This document shows, piece by piece, positions 44,893-52,901 of a stretch of DNA of 64,000 bases; positions within the stretch are counted from its first letter, which is position 1; each line of letters begins with the position of its first letter. Origin of the DNA: Anaerolineae bacterium (GTDB lineage: Bacteria > Chloroflexota > Anaerolineae > Aggregatilineales > Phototrophicaceae); the NCBI GenBank assembly GCA_017303635.1, contig JAFLCG010000007.1, positions 62,001 through 126,000 on the forward strand, read 5' to 3'. The translations under genes and the position numbers were made by a program. The notes under the pieces are model-generated. The model saw only the letters and a program-made list of their open reading frames with translations, ran no database searches and was not told the DNA's origin.

Positions 44893-46293
44893 CTAGAATG
44901 GACATAAATCAGCCGCCGTATAGGTCGGGCTGCGACTCCCGTATCGGTTGAGCAACTCCAGGGCTTCAGGCCGGGTGCCGATTATAGCCTGCACTTCGCG
45001 GCAGGCGCTATTCAGGTTGCCGGTCACCTGGAGGGCGTTCCAGAACGTATTTAACAGGGCAGTGTAGATCGGCGCTGTGGCCGGGTCAGGATAGGGCTGG
45101 ATAGCGGCCTGATAGGTCGGCAGCAGGCGATCATCTTCGGTATAGGCGTAAGCCAGCACCAGCCGGTAGAACGCATAACTGCTGAGTAAGCCTTGCTCGT
45201 CGTTGAACCAGAAGCGCAGCCCGGTATCCGTTTCTGCCTGACTGTACAACGCAACCGCCGAGTCGAATTCTTGTCGAGTGAAGGCGCGGTCAGCCTCCTG
45301 CAACACCTGAATCTTAAACCGCGGTGGATCGAGCTGAACAATCGACAGGGTGTAGTTGGTGCCGTTCCAGTCGTAGATATACGTGCCGGTGCGGAGCGGA
45401 CCAGTTGCCCGGTTGCCATCAAAGTCGGAGCGGGCAACGATCTCCTGCACGCGGTCGCTATCCATATCATTGGCTGTGGGAGCGCTGGCGCTGGCAATGG
45501 TCCCGTTGAGCAGACTCACAAAGCGCCCGCTGGGAGGGTCAAAGGTCATCAATTGGGTGCGGTAAGCACAGTCGTCCGGGTTCTCCACCGAGCACGTCTG
45601 GGCGCTAAAGAGCAAGTCCGGGCGGTTATCCGCGTTGAGGTCAGCGCTGCTGATGAGCTGCGGCGCATCACCGCCGGTCGCGGTCTGGAAACGCAGGTCA
45701 TAGACCCCGTTGACACAGCCCAGCACTAACAAAGTGCCCCCTTCATCGGACGCGGTATAGCTGAGGATGACATCCGCCTGCCCCGCACCTGTGAAATCGG
45801 TACTGAGTTCGACTCCCCCCTGCTCGCCAATGGCCCCCCAGCGGCGCAGTTGATCCGCCAGAGTGAGCGGTGCCCCCCCTTGCGTCAGATAGTTGACGAT
45901 AACTGTCCGCAGCGCCAGACCGTTCGTCGGCGCAGCCTCATCCAATGGGGGATTGGCCGGGACAGGGCAAGCAGCGTAATTGGGCGTAGCGGTGGGTTGG
46001 CTGGCGAGCGCGACGGCAGTCGCGGGATTGGACAAGCCCACCCCATCCAGCGGCAGACTGATCTGCGCGGGCAGCACCCCATCCAGGCGTGCGCCAGGGG
46101 TCATCGTCGGGAATGGGATGGGGGTCGGTGCAGTGGGCAGACTGGCGGTCGGCGCGCAGGCAGAAAGCAAGATCAGAACCAACCACAGAGTCACAGAGGT
46201 CACCGAGGAGACACAGAGCACATCGCACTTCCGGCTGGAAGCTGGAAGCTGGTCGCTGAAAGCCCGTTTAACCACGTACAATAGCCGGTTCAT
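44893..46293 (-). CDS. Lipoprotein with FG-GAP/VCBS-like repeats
   Basis: 466 residues from the ATG at 46293. A lipobox-like VLILLSACAPT follows a hydrophobic stretch, then a Pro/Thr linker. The mature part has FG-GAP-like segments (DFTGAGQADVILSY, SSADLNADNRPDLLFS, NDMDSDRVQEIVARSDF) and a helical C-terminal part with TPR-like character. The first ~35 residues are encoded by repeat-like DNA (CACAGAGGTCACCGAGGAGA), so the real start may be a GTG close to the lipobox, nearer 46180. It should be an extracytoplasmic lipoprotein; the function is unknown. Confidence 0.65.
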   Translation of the reverse strand: MNRLLYVVKRAFSDQLPASSRKCDVLCVSSVTSVTLWLVLILLSACAPTASLPTAPTPIPFPTMTPGARLDGVLPAQISLPLDGVGLSNPATAVALASQPTATPNYAACPVPANPPLDEAAPTNGLALRTVIVNYLTQGGAPLTLADQLRRWGAIGEQGGVELSTDFTGAGQADVILSYTASDEGGTLLVLGCVNGVYDLRFQTATGGDAPQLISSADLNADNRPDLLFSAQTCSVENPDDCAYRTQLMTFDPPSGRFVSLLNGTIASASAPTANDMDSDRVQEIVARSDFDGNRATGPLRTGTYIYDWNGTNYTLSIVQLDPPRFKIQVLQEADRAFTRQEFDSAVALYSQAETDTGLRFWFNDEQGLLSSYAFYRLVLAYAYTEDDRLLPTYQAAIQPYPDPATAPIYTALLNTFWNALQVTGNLNSACREVQAIIGTRPEALELLNRYGSRSPTYTAADLCPF

Positions 46294-46331
46294 CATGCCC
46301 GCAAGTATAGCCAGCAACAGGGGGAAGGCAA

Positions 46332-46763
46332 TTGCCAACCATACACATTCGACCAGCCACTGAATCCGACCAAGCCCGTATCAAGGCCATGGTACGTCAG
46401 GAAAACCTCGATCCAACCGCGCTGCACTGGTCGCACTTCCTGATTGCGGAAGACGCCGGGCAAACCATCGGCATCGGCCAGATTCGCCCATCCCCCAACT
46501 GCCGGGAATTGGGCAGTCTGGTCGTGTTGGAATCGCACCGGAAAAGTGGCGTGGGTGCCCTATTGATCGAGGCGCTGGTCAAGGACGAGCCGGGGCCTGT
46601 ATTTCTGGAGTGCCTGGCATTCCGCGAACCTTACTACAGCAAGTTTGGTTTTCGGCGTGTGCCCTGGTGGGAAACACCCATGCCGCTGAAGCTCAAGGCG
46701 GGTTTAGGTGGGATTTTCGGGAGGCTGTTCGGGTATCAGGTGGTTACCATGCGCTGGCGCTAA
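46332..46763 (+). CDS. GNAT family N-acetyltransferase
   Basis: 143 residues with the GNAT acetyl-CoA motif (SLVVLESHRKSGVGALLIEA, R/Q-x-x-G-x-G/A) and the C-terminal FREPYYSKFGFRRV. It starts with TTG at 46332, where GGGGAAGG lies close upstream; no ATG fits the fold. Divergent from the lipoprotein gene. Confidence 0.85.
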   Translation: MPTIHIRPATESDQARIKAMVRQENLDPTALHWSHFLIAEDAGQTIGIGQIRPSPNCRELGSLVVLESHRKSGVGALLIEALVKDEPGPVFLECLAFREPYYSKFGFRRVPWWETPMPLKLKAGLGGIFGRLFGYQVVTMRWR

Positions 46764-46774
46764 TGCGGAAAGAC

Positions 46775-46810
46775 CACAGAGGGATCAAGTTAGTTAGCGA
46801 TCCCTCTGTG
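46775..46810. terminator. Bidirectional terminator
   Basis: CACAGAGGGATC (46775-46786) and GATCCCTCTGTG (46799-46810) form a perfect 12-bp stem between the convergent GNAT and ccmD-like genes. Confidence 0.65.
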
Positions 46811-46819
46811 TGGAAGCTA

Positions 46820-46996
46820 CTACTCTTCGGCCAGTTGCTCCGCGAGCGCAATATCCTTGCGGACGTTCTGAAAGCGCAGGTAGAGTGACCCGATGAACAC
46901 TAGCATGATGACCGCAATGACGGCTAATCCACCAAAGAGATAGTCAGCAGTATAGGGAATTCCAGAGACTTCCGCAGTTTGAAAGAGAATTGGCAT
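46820..46996 (-). CDS. ccmD: CcmD-like small membrane protein
   Basis: 58 residues with one transmembrane helix (LFGGLAVIAVIMLVFIGSLY) and a basic/acidic C-terminal tail, the build of CcmD, which links CcmABC in holo-CcmE release. The assignment rests on size, topology and position after ccmC. The ATG at 46996 follows GGAG at 9 bases. It is the last gene of the ccm operon. Confidence 0.7.
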   Translation of the reverse strand: MPILFQTAEVSGIPYTADYLFGGLAVIAVIMLVFIGSLYLRFQNVRKDIALAEQLAEE

Positions 46997-46998
46997 GA

Positions 46999-47766
46999 TT
47001 AACGCTCCAATAGGCGGGACTTGAGCAGCGCAGCGCGTTCGGCCAGTGCTTCCAGACGGACGCGGTACCACATCAGGGTGACGGGGATGAGAACCGCCCA
47101 GGGAATAAAGCCGGTATAGAGTGCCAGTCGAACGCCTTCGGTAGCCTGAATATCGAACATACCCTGGGCCTCGGTCTGGACGCTGGGGCCGACCACCACT
47201 GGATGGATGGTATCTGGGCGAATGCGGGTGATGACCAGCGTGATGATGACAGTAGTAAAGGCCAGCACGCCATAAATCGCCGCAAACCGGCGGCGTGTAT
47301 CCGCATTATCAATGCCCGCACGGAGCATCAGGTAGGCGAAATAGGTCAGCACCATGATGGCTTCTGCGGTTAGGCGTGGATCCCACGTCCACCAGGTATT
47401 CCAGATGGGACGTGCCCAGAACATGCCAGTCAGCAGGTTGATGAGAGACAGCGCCAGACCGACTTCGACACCGGCGACGGCCAGGCGATCCCACTTCGCG
47501 TTACGAGTCCGCAGATAGGCAATGCCCCCGACTACGGTCGCCGTAAAAGCGAAAAATCCGCCGAAGAAGGCCGGAAGGTGAATGTAGAACAACCGCTGGA
47601 CATCACCCTGATCGACTTCAGTACGAGCGACGAACAAGGCGACATACAGGCTGATGACCAGGGCAATCGGTGTCACGATGGTTAGAATAGTCAACAAACG
47701 TGGGCGAGCGGGTGCAGCCGCTGCCGGGTCCGCAGTGGACAATGACATAGACTTTACAGCAGTCAC
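46999..47766 (-). CDS. ccmC: Heme exporter/transfer protein CcmC
   Basis: 255 residues, six transmembrane helices and the tryptophan-rich heme loop WNTWWTWDPRLTAE. CcmC loads heme onto CcmE in the cytochrome c maturation pathway. The GTG at 47766 is chosen because AAAGGA precedes it at normal spacing; an ATG at 47748 lacks one. It precedes ccmD by 2 bases. About 165 bases separate it from ccmB, the largest internal gap between the cytochrome gene and ccmD, with no visible terminator. Confidence 0.9.
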   Translation of the reverse strand: MTAVKSMSLSTADPAAAAPARPRLLTILTIVTPIALVISLYVALFVARTEVDQGDVQRLFYIHLPAFFGGFFAFTATVVGGIAYLRTRNAKWDRLAVAGVEVGLALSLINLLTGMFWARPIWNTWWTWDPRLTAEAIMVLTYFAYLMLRAGIDNADTRRRFAAIYGVLAFTTVIITLVITRIRPDTIHPVVVGPSVQTEAQGMFDIQATEGVRLALYTGFIPWAVLIPVTLMWYRVRLEALAERAALLKSRLLER

Positions 47767-47931
47767 GAGGGATCCTTTCTCTCCATTAAATCTATGCAAA
47801 TCTGCATAAATCTACAAAGAACCTTGGCAAGATGCAAGCAGCGATAGATTCAGTGGTTGGTGCTTGTTCCTGAACAGTGTTACCACGATCTGCCCCGGTG
47901 CAAACCGTGTCATTCGTCCTGTATCTGGCGG

Positions 47932-48609
47932 TTATTCTTCCACCACATACTCGAAGAGCAGCACACAGAGAGTCAGATAGATGACATCCAGCACCAACAA
48001 AATCTGCGGCCAGGCAATCCATTCGTCTTGAGGCGCGCCACTGAGGATGTTCGTCGTGGCTCGAACAGCAGCCAAGAGCACAGGCAGCGCAATTGGCAAC
48101 AGAACGATGGGCAGCAGGCTTTCCCGCGTGCGCGTCTGCACAGTCATCGTAGCTAACACGGTACCGATGGCGCTAAAGCCGAGCGTCCCCAGGGTCAATA
48201 CCAACAGGACCCAGGGCTGGATCATATTGACGTTATAGAGGGCGGCCATGACCGGCAGCAGCGCCAGACCAACCAATAGTGAAAAGAGGAAATTACCAAC
48301 CAGCTTGCCAATAAAGACTGCCGGGCGATCTATCGGCGCGAGCAGCATGGCATCCAGGTTGCCCTGATCACGCTCCGCCGCAAGGCTCCGGTTCAGACCA
48401 AGGATGCTGGCAAAGATGACCGTCACCCACAGCACACCGCTGATGGCTTCCTGCCGGGCGATTCGGTCAAGCTCCAGAGCAAAGCTGAACACAAGGATAC
48501 TCAGAAGCGCGAATAAGCCCATCATACTGATGAGTTCGCGGCTGCGAAATTCAATTCGTAGGTCTTTACGGACGATGGCGCTAACGGCGCGGAAAAATGA
48601 AGTTTTCAT
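47932..48609 (-). CDS. ccmB: Heme exporter subunit CcmB
   Basis: 225 residues, six transmembrane helices, with the family start FFRAVSAIVRKDLRIEFRSR and AAERDQGNLDAMLLAPIDR. It is the membrane subunit of the CcmAB transporter, which provides the energy to release holo-CcmE. Its ATG overlaps the ccmA stop (ATGA), so the ABC pair is translationally coupled. Confidence 0.92.
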   Translation of the reverse strand: MKTSFFRAVSAIVRKDLRIEFRSRELISMMGLFALLSILVFSFALELDRIARQEAISGVLWVTVIFASILGLNRSLAAERDQGNLDAMLLAPIDRPAVFIGKLVGNFLFSLLVGLALLPVMAALYNVNMIQPWVLLVLTLGTLGFSAIGTVLATMTVQTRTRESLLPIVLLPIALPVLLAAVRATTNILSGAPQDEWIAWPQILLVLDVIYLTLCVLLFEYVVEE

Positions 48610-49337
48610 CTTGCTGAAGCCATGCTGGTAACTTCGGTATAAATCTGGGACAAGCGAACAGAATCCATCCCTATCGTGGGGGTATCGAGGCCGATCACAC
48701 CGCGCGCCAGAATGACCACACGGCTCACCAGACCCGGCACCCGCGCCAGATCATGGGTTGTCATGACGATGGTGCGGCCTTCGCGGTGCGCGTTACGGAG
48801 CAACTCATCCAGTACGCCAGCGGCATCCACATCCAGGCCCGTATACGGTTCATCCAGCAGCAAAATATCAGGGTTATGGATGAGCGCACGGGCAATCGTC
48901 AGGCGCTGGAGCATGCCTCGCGAATAGGTTCGCACCAGGTCATCCCCGCGTTTACCCAACCCCACTTGACCCAATAGATCATCAATCCGCCCATCGAGCG
49001 CAGTCGGGGCAAGGTTGTAAAGCTGTCCAAAGAAACGCAGATTTTCCCGAGCGCTGAGCGCCTCGTAAACCAGCGCTTTGTGACTAACCACACCAATCTG
49101 CGAGCGCACCGCATGAGCTTCGCCAGGCAGTTCCCAACCACCCACCTTGATGACTCCGGCAGAGGGTTTACTCATCCCGGCCAGCATTCGCAGGAGGGTG
49201 GATTTCCCCGCACCATTTGCGCCCAGAAGCGCGACAAATTCCCCACGATAAATGGTCAGATCAAGCTTGCGGAGAATAGGTAACAGGTCAAAGGCCTTGA
49301 CCAGACCCGTCACTTCAATGAGAGGAGCTGCATTCAT
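48606..49337 (-). CDS. ccmA: Heme ABC exporter ATP-binding protein CcmA
   Basis: 243 residues. Walker A is GANGAGKST, the signature is YSRGMLQRL (a variant of LSGGQ usual in CcmA) and Walker B LLLDEPYTGLD. It powers release of heme-loaded CcmE. Its ATG overlaps the preceding cytochrome gene by ATGA. Length is close to other CcmA proteins. Confidence 0.92.
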   Translation of the reverse strand: MNAAPLIEVTGLVKAFDLLPILRKLDLTIYRGEFVALLGANGAGKSTLLRMLAGMSKPSAGVIKVGGWELPGEAHAVRSQIGVVSHKALVYEALSARENLRFFGQLYNLAPTALDGRIDDLLGQVGLGKRGDDLVRTYSRGMLQRLTIARALIHNPDILLLDEPYTGLDVDAAGVLDELLRNAHREGRTIVMTTHDLARVPGLVSRVVILARGVIGLDTPTIGMDSVRLSQIYTEVTSMASAR

Positions 49338-51169
49338 TCCGGTTTGCCTTCGCCAAGAAGTTCCGCCAGACGCGCCTTGAGTTGCGCCCGCTGTCGGTGC
49401 CAGACATCGTGATTAAGCCGCCCGGCCTTATGATCGTCATCCAGTTCAGCGATCTGCTTCACCAGGGCATCAATCAGCGCCTGTGGATTGGGTTTGCTGC
49501 CCACGACCCGCGAACGCCAGATGAGCAATCCGGCCACGGCTAACGCGCACAGACCAATGCCGATGAGCAGCACCGGCAGCAGATTACTGGTCGGTACCGC
49601 TACAGGCGTATCACCCAAAGTAGGGCCAGGAGCCGCCGCGCCACTAATCTCAAACCGAAGCGAATTTCCGGCAGGCAAGCTGAGAGTCGCGCCATAACCG
49701 GCAAACACTTCCTCCGCGCCAGGGGCGAGAGTCTGCGGCCCGATGGATGGCAACTGATCACTGGTGACGGTGAGTTCTTGCGGAGAAATAAGCAACCGCA
49801 CAGGCCCTTCGACCGCGTAAGTGACGGGCTGCTCGATGATAGAACCCCGCGCATCATACGGCACAATATAGACCACCACGATCAGATGTTCCTGACCAGG
49901 GTAGACCGGGCTGCTGTCAATGACGGTGTAATTCTCTTCCGAGAAGACATAGCGGTTCGGATCATCGTAGCTGATGATCTGGGCACCCGGCGGCAGACCG
50001 AGTACAACCGAGGCAAAGCGCCCATTGCCGAGGGCGGTGCTGCTGGTGAAAGCGCGGTCACTGCTGTTGCTGTACAGGATGGCTTGCTGGATCTGCAGTG
50101 TATTGCCGAGCGCGCGCACCTGCGTGACCATGCGGCTGATCGACAACACTGCCGGGTCTTCGGTCAACTCATAGATGGTCAGGGGCAGATCAACCGTCGG
50201 TGAGTTCGGATCGCCCACCTGCGGTGGACTGCTGAAAATACGGTCACGGTAGATGACTGCGGTGATGTAATCAGCCTCGGCACTGATGAGGGTACCCTCA
50301 AATGTATAGGTGCCATCCGCAGACAGAGTCGTCTGCCCTTGATCGACCAACTGACCATTTTGTGTGACCAGCAAGTTCACCTGCAAATCGGCTGGTACGC
50401 TGCCGCCTGCCGTCCCATTAGTGACTCGTCCGGTCACGCGCCCTGTGACTCCGGCAACGGTTGGGGCCGCACTACTGGCTTCCTCAGTCGTGACCGGCAG
50501 CGTGACGGCCTGCCCTATCGAAGCGGGATTAGCAACCGTCAGCGAACGCACATATGCGGCTGCATCCCAACCTTGATCTTCGGTTGCCGCTGTTCCCAGC
50601 CGAGTCTGCAACTCCTGCGCGAGCGCCTGCTGGCTCAGTTGAACGCTGGCCGCCAAGTCACTGAGATCGCTGACATCAACCCCTGCCGATTCAATCAGCG
50701 CCTGACCACGAGCGATCTGTTCCGGCGTATAGGCCAGGGTGTAGGTGAAAAGCGCAGCTGCCCAGCGTTCAGTTTCCGTCAGAGTCACGCCCCAGGGGGG
50801 CATGAGTTTGTCAATACGCCCGTTGGTGATAGTCGCAAAATAATCCGCTGGGGATTGTTCGCGGGCGGTCAAAGGATCACGGAGCATGGGCGGCGGTGTA
50901 GGAAGCTGCCCATTGCGGACCAGTTCCCCATCACCCATACCCGTACCATGACAGCGGGTGCAATTTTGGGTGAAGACCTGCGCCCCTAAAGCCACATCGG
51001 GTGGGACTGAAGGAGCCAACGGCGCGGCGCTGGTGGGCGCTGCCGTGGGTGGTGGAATGGTCGCAATGATGCGCGGTTCACCACCCAGTCCACCACAGGC
51101 GGAAAGGATAAACAGAACGCCACCAAGGCATAGAAGACGCAGAATTTTCATAGAGAGCAATTTACGCAT
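49334..51169 (-). CDS. Cytochrome c lipoprotein with beta and C-terminal CcmI-like region
   Basis: 611 residues. A lipobox (LSACGG) follows a short signal, then a c-type heme domain (~60-165) with CTRCHGTGMGDGE and a methionine-containing LMPPWG. A helical part, a Pro/Gly linker and carboxypeptidase-regulatory-like beta regions (~220-530) come next. A transmembrane helix (~545-565) precedes a short cytoplasmic tail like CcmI/CcmH N-terminal parts (LVKQIAELDDDHKAGRLNHD). The protein sits inside the ccm operon, between ccmI-like and ccmA, and both junctions are tight. It is likely both a substrate of and an accessory to the pathway. The start could be ATG 51169 or 51151; neither has a strong ribosome site. 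Confidence 0.75.
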   Translation of the reverse strand: MRKLLSMKILRLLCLGGVLFILSACGGLGGEPRIIATIPPPTAAPTSAAPLAPSVPPDVALGAQVFTQNCTRCHGTGMGDGELVRNGQLPTPPPMLRDPLTAREQSPADYFATITNGRIDKLMPPWGVTLTETERWAAALFTYTLAYTPEQIARGQALIESAGVDVSDLSDLAASVQLSQQALAQELQTRLGTAATEDQGWDAAAYVRSLTVANPASIGQAVTLPVTTEEASSAAPTVAGVTGRVTGRVTNGTAGGSVPADLQVNLLVTQNGQLVDQGQTTLSADGTYTFEGTLISAEADYITAVIYRDRIFSSPPQVGDPNSPTVDLPLTIYELTEDPAVLSISRMVTQVRALGNTLQIQQAILYSNSSDRAFTSSTALGNGRFASVVLGLPPGAQIISYDDPNRYVFSEENYTVIDSSPVYPGQEHLIVVVYIVPYDARGSIIEQPVTYAVEGPVRLLISPQELTVTSDQLPSIGPQTLAPGAEEVFAGYGATLSLPAGNSLRFEISGAAAPGPTLGDTPVAVPTSNLLPVLLIGIGLCALAVAGLLIWRSRVVGSKPNPQALIDALVKQIAELDDDHKAGRLNHDVWHRQRAQLKARLAELLGEGKPE

Positions 51170-51197
51170 GTCAGACTCGTCAATAAAGGCGCAGTAA

Positions 51198-51221
51198 GGG
51201 CGACCCAATGGATCGCCCCTA
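51198..51221. repeat. REP-like palindrome in the ccm operon
   Basis: AAGGGCGACCC and GGATCGCCCCT, 10 of 11 pairable, followed by CTACT, in the gap between the CcmI-like gene and the cytochrome gene. Confidence 0.55.
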
Positions 51222-51284
51222 CTATCGTTGGTATGCCAGACAGTCTCTATTGTTCATGGAAGCTGACGAATTGCGAGTATGGTC

Positions 51285-51674
51285 TCATCCGTTCGCTCCC
51301 CGCCGCGCCGCAATGGCCGCTTCGATGCGGTCATCAATGGCGCGGTCAATGCTGGCGTCATCATCCGCGCTGGTCAGCAAGTGTTCAGCATCCAGAGTAT
51401 CCAACGCCCTGAGCACCTGAATACCACGCTGGACCCAGGGTTCGCGCTCAAGGTCATAGTCATCCGGCTGCATTTTGCCGGTGCGGTGATCTTCATCAAT
51501 ATCACGGATGTTGGTCAGTACACGCTCGTAGACCATCAGCAGGCGGTCTCGCTGGCGGTTAGCCCGCAGACGGTCAGCATCAGCCCTGTGTTCGCGGCGG
51601 GCGAAGGGATAGGCAACATAGAGCAGCAGTGCGAAAACAATCACCGCTGCGGCAATCAGCCCCTCGATACTCAT
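51285..51674 (-). CDS. CcmI-like cytochrome biogenesis protein
   Basis: 129 residues: one N-terminal transmembrane helix (GLIAAAVIVFALLLYVAYPF) and a cytoplasmic-type charged region with YERVLTNIRDIDEDHRTGKM, the pattern seen in CcmI. The TPR part of full CcmI is missing, so it is a short form. Overlaps the ccmG stop by ATGA. Confidence 0.7.
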   Translation of the reverse strand: MSIEGLIAAAVIVFALLLYVAYPFARREHRADADRLRANRQRDRLLMVYERVLTNIRDIDEDHRTGKMQPDDYDLEREPWVQRGIQVLRALDTLDAEHLLTSADDDASIDRAIDDRIEAAIAARRGANG

Positions 51675-52252
51675 GTACCGCCACCCCCGGCGAGAACCGA
51701 TTCAATGACCGCAGCGAGCTGATCCTGCTGGAGCGCGATGGGGTAAAAACCAACCACTTGCCCCTGCTGATCGATGACGAACGTTTCGGGCACGCCGGTG
51801 ATACCATACAGTTCACCGATACGTGTGCCGAGGTCGAGGCCGTTGGGATAGTTCTGGCTGAATTCGTCGATGAAGGCGCGGGCATTCCGTTCTGTATCGG
51901 TCCAGGCCACGCCCAGCAACACCACACCACGATCCCGATAGCGTTCCCAAACCGCCTGCAAGGCCGGGGCTTCATCCCGGCAAGGCACACACCAGCTCGC
52001 CCAGAAGTTGATGACGACCACCTGACCGCGCAAATCCGAGAGACGCACATCCTGGCCATCCAGCGTGGTCAGGGTGAAATCCGGCGCGGGACCGCTGGTC
52101 GGCTGACCCGCGTTGCGGTCAATGAGCGCCAGTCCGAAGACCGCCGCGACCGCGACCACACCGACCAACAGCACAATGCCGCCCATCCCAATACCCCGTT
52201 TGGGGGCGTCAGTAGGAGTCGGTTCCAGTTCGTTGAGCAGGTTTTCAGTCAT
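51671..52252 (-). CDS. ccmG: Thiol-disulfide oxidoreductase CcmG/TlpA type
   Basis: 193 residues. A membrane anchor (~23-45) followed by a thioredoxin fold with NFWASWCVPCRDEAPAL (C-V-P-C) and GVPETFVIDQQGQVV containing the cis-proline region. It reduces apocytochrome cysteines before heme attachment. It lies 73 bases after ccmH and is coupled to the CcmI-like gene. Confidence 0.88.
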   Translation of the reverse strand: MTENLLNELEPTPTDAPKRGIGMGGIVLLVGVVAVAAVFGLALIDRNAGQPTSGPAPDFTLTTLDGQDVRLSDLRGQVVVINFWASWCVPCRDEAPALQAVWERYRDRGVVLLGVAWTDTERNARAFIDEFSQNYPNGLDLGTRIGELYGITGVPETFVIDQQGQVVGFYPIALQQDQLAAVIESVLAGGGGT

Positions 52253-52325
52253 GGTTCAGTCGATTGTCCATAGTCTGTAGCTGATAGTAGGGAAAAGGCT
52301 CACCTCGTCCTCAACCACCATTTAC

Positions 52326-52901
52326 CTAGCGCCGTTTGATCAGGTCGGATTCCAGACGGGCACGATAGCTGGCTTCATCATCAAGCGTACTGACTGTCCC
52401 GGTTGTCGTTGCCAGTGTACCACGCTGACCCCGTCGCCAGCGGATGAGGATACTCACCCCGGCGACCAGAACAACAGCACCTATCAGCCAGGGCGTGATG
52501 AGCGAAAGACCGCGCAGCAGCGGATCTTCCGGCACGCCGACCACCCGATCCCCATAACGATCGACAAAGTTGGTGATGATCTGCTGCTCGCTTTGACCTT
52601 CAGCCAGTTGAATGCGAATCTCTTCACGCCACTGGATACAGGCTTCGGTCGGGCATACATCCAGCGGGATATTCTCGCAGACCGGGCAGTAGAGGCTGGC
52701 CGCAACCGCGTTGACCGCATCATCGCTGACCGCGCTGGTATCAACAACTGCACCCGGTTCCGGCGTGGTGATAGGTTCCTGTGCGGAGGCGATAGAGAGT
52801 TGAACCACCCATATACAGAATGCCCATACGATCACGATGCGGGCGCACAGCCGTGCGCCCCAACGAATACCGGCAATGCGCTGGTTGGTAGCCATCTTCA
52901 T
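52326..52901 (-). CDS. ccmH: Cytochrome c maturation protein CcmH
   Basis: 191 residues. A signal segment, then the redox region LYCPVCENIPLDVCPTEACI (LRCxxC equivalent, with two more Cys), and a C-terminal transmembrane helix. The Arg of LRCxxC is Tyr here and a second Cys pair is present, a pattern I know from Chloroflexota. CcmH works with CcmG on apocytochrome thiols and with CcmF in heme ligation. AGGAGG lies 7 bases before the ATG at 52901, which overlaps the ccmF stop. Confidence 0.88.
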   Translation of the reverse strand: MKMATNQRIAGIRWGARLCARIVIVWAFCIWVVQLSIASAQEPITTPEPGAVVDTSAVSDDAVNAVAASLYCPVCENIPLDVCPTEACIQWREEIRIQLAEGQSEQQIITNFVDRYGDRVVGVPEDPLLRGLSLITPWLIGAVVLVAGVSILIRWRRGQRGTLATTTGTVSTLDDEASYRARLESDLIKRR

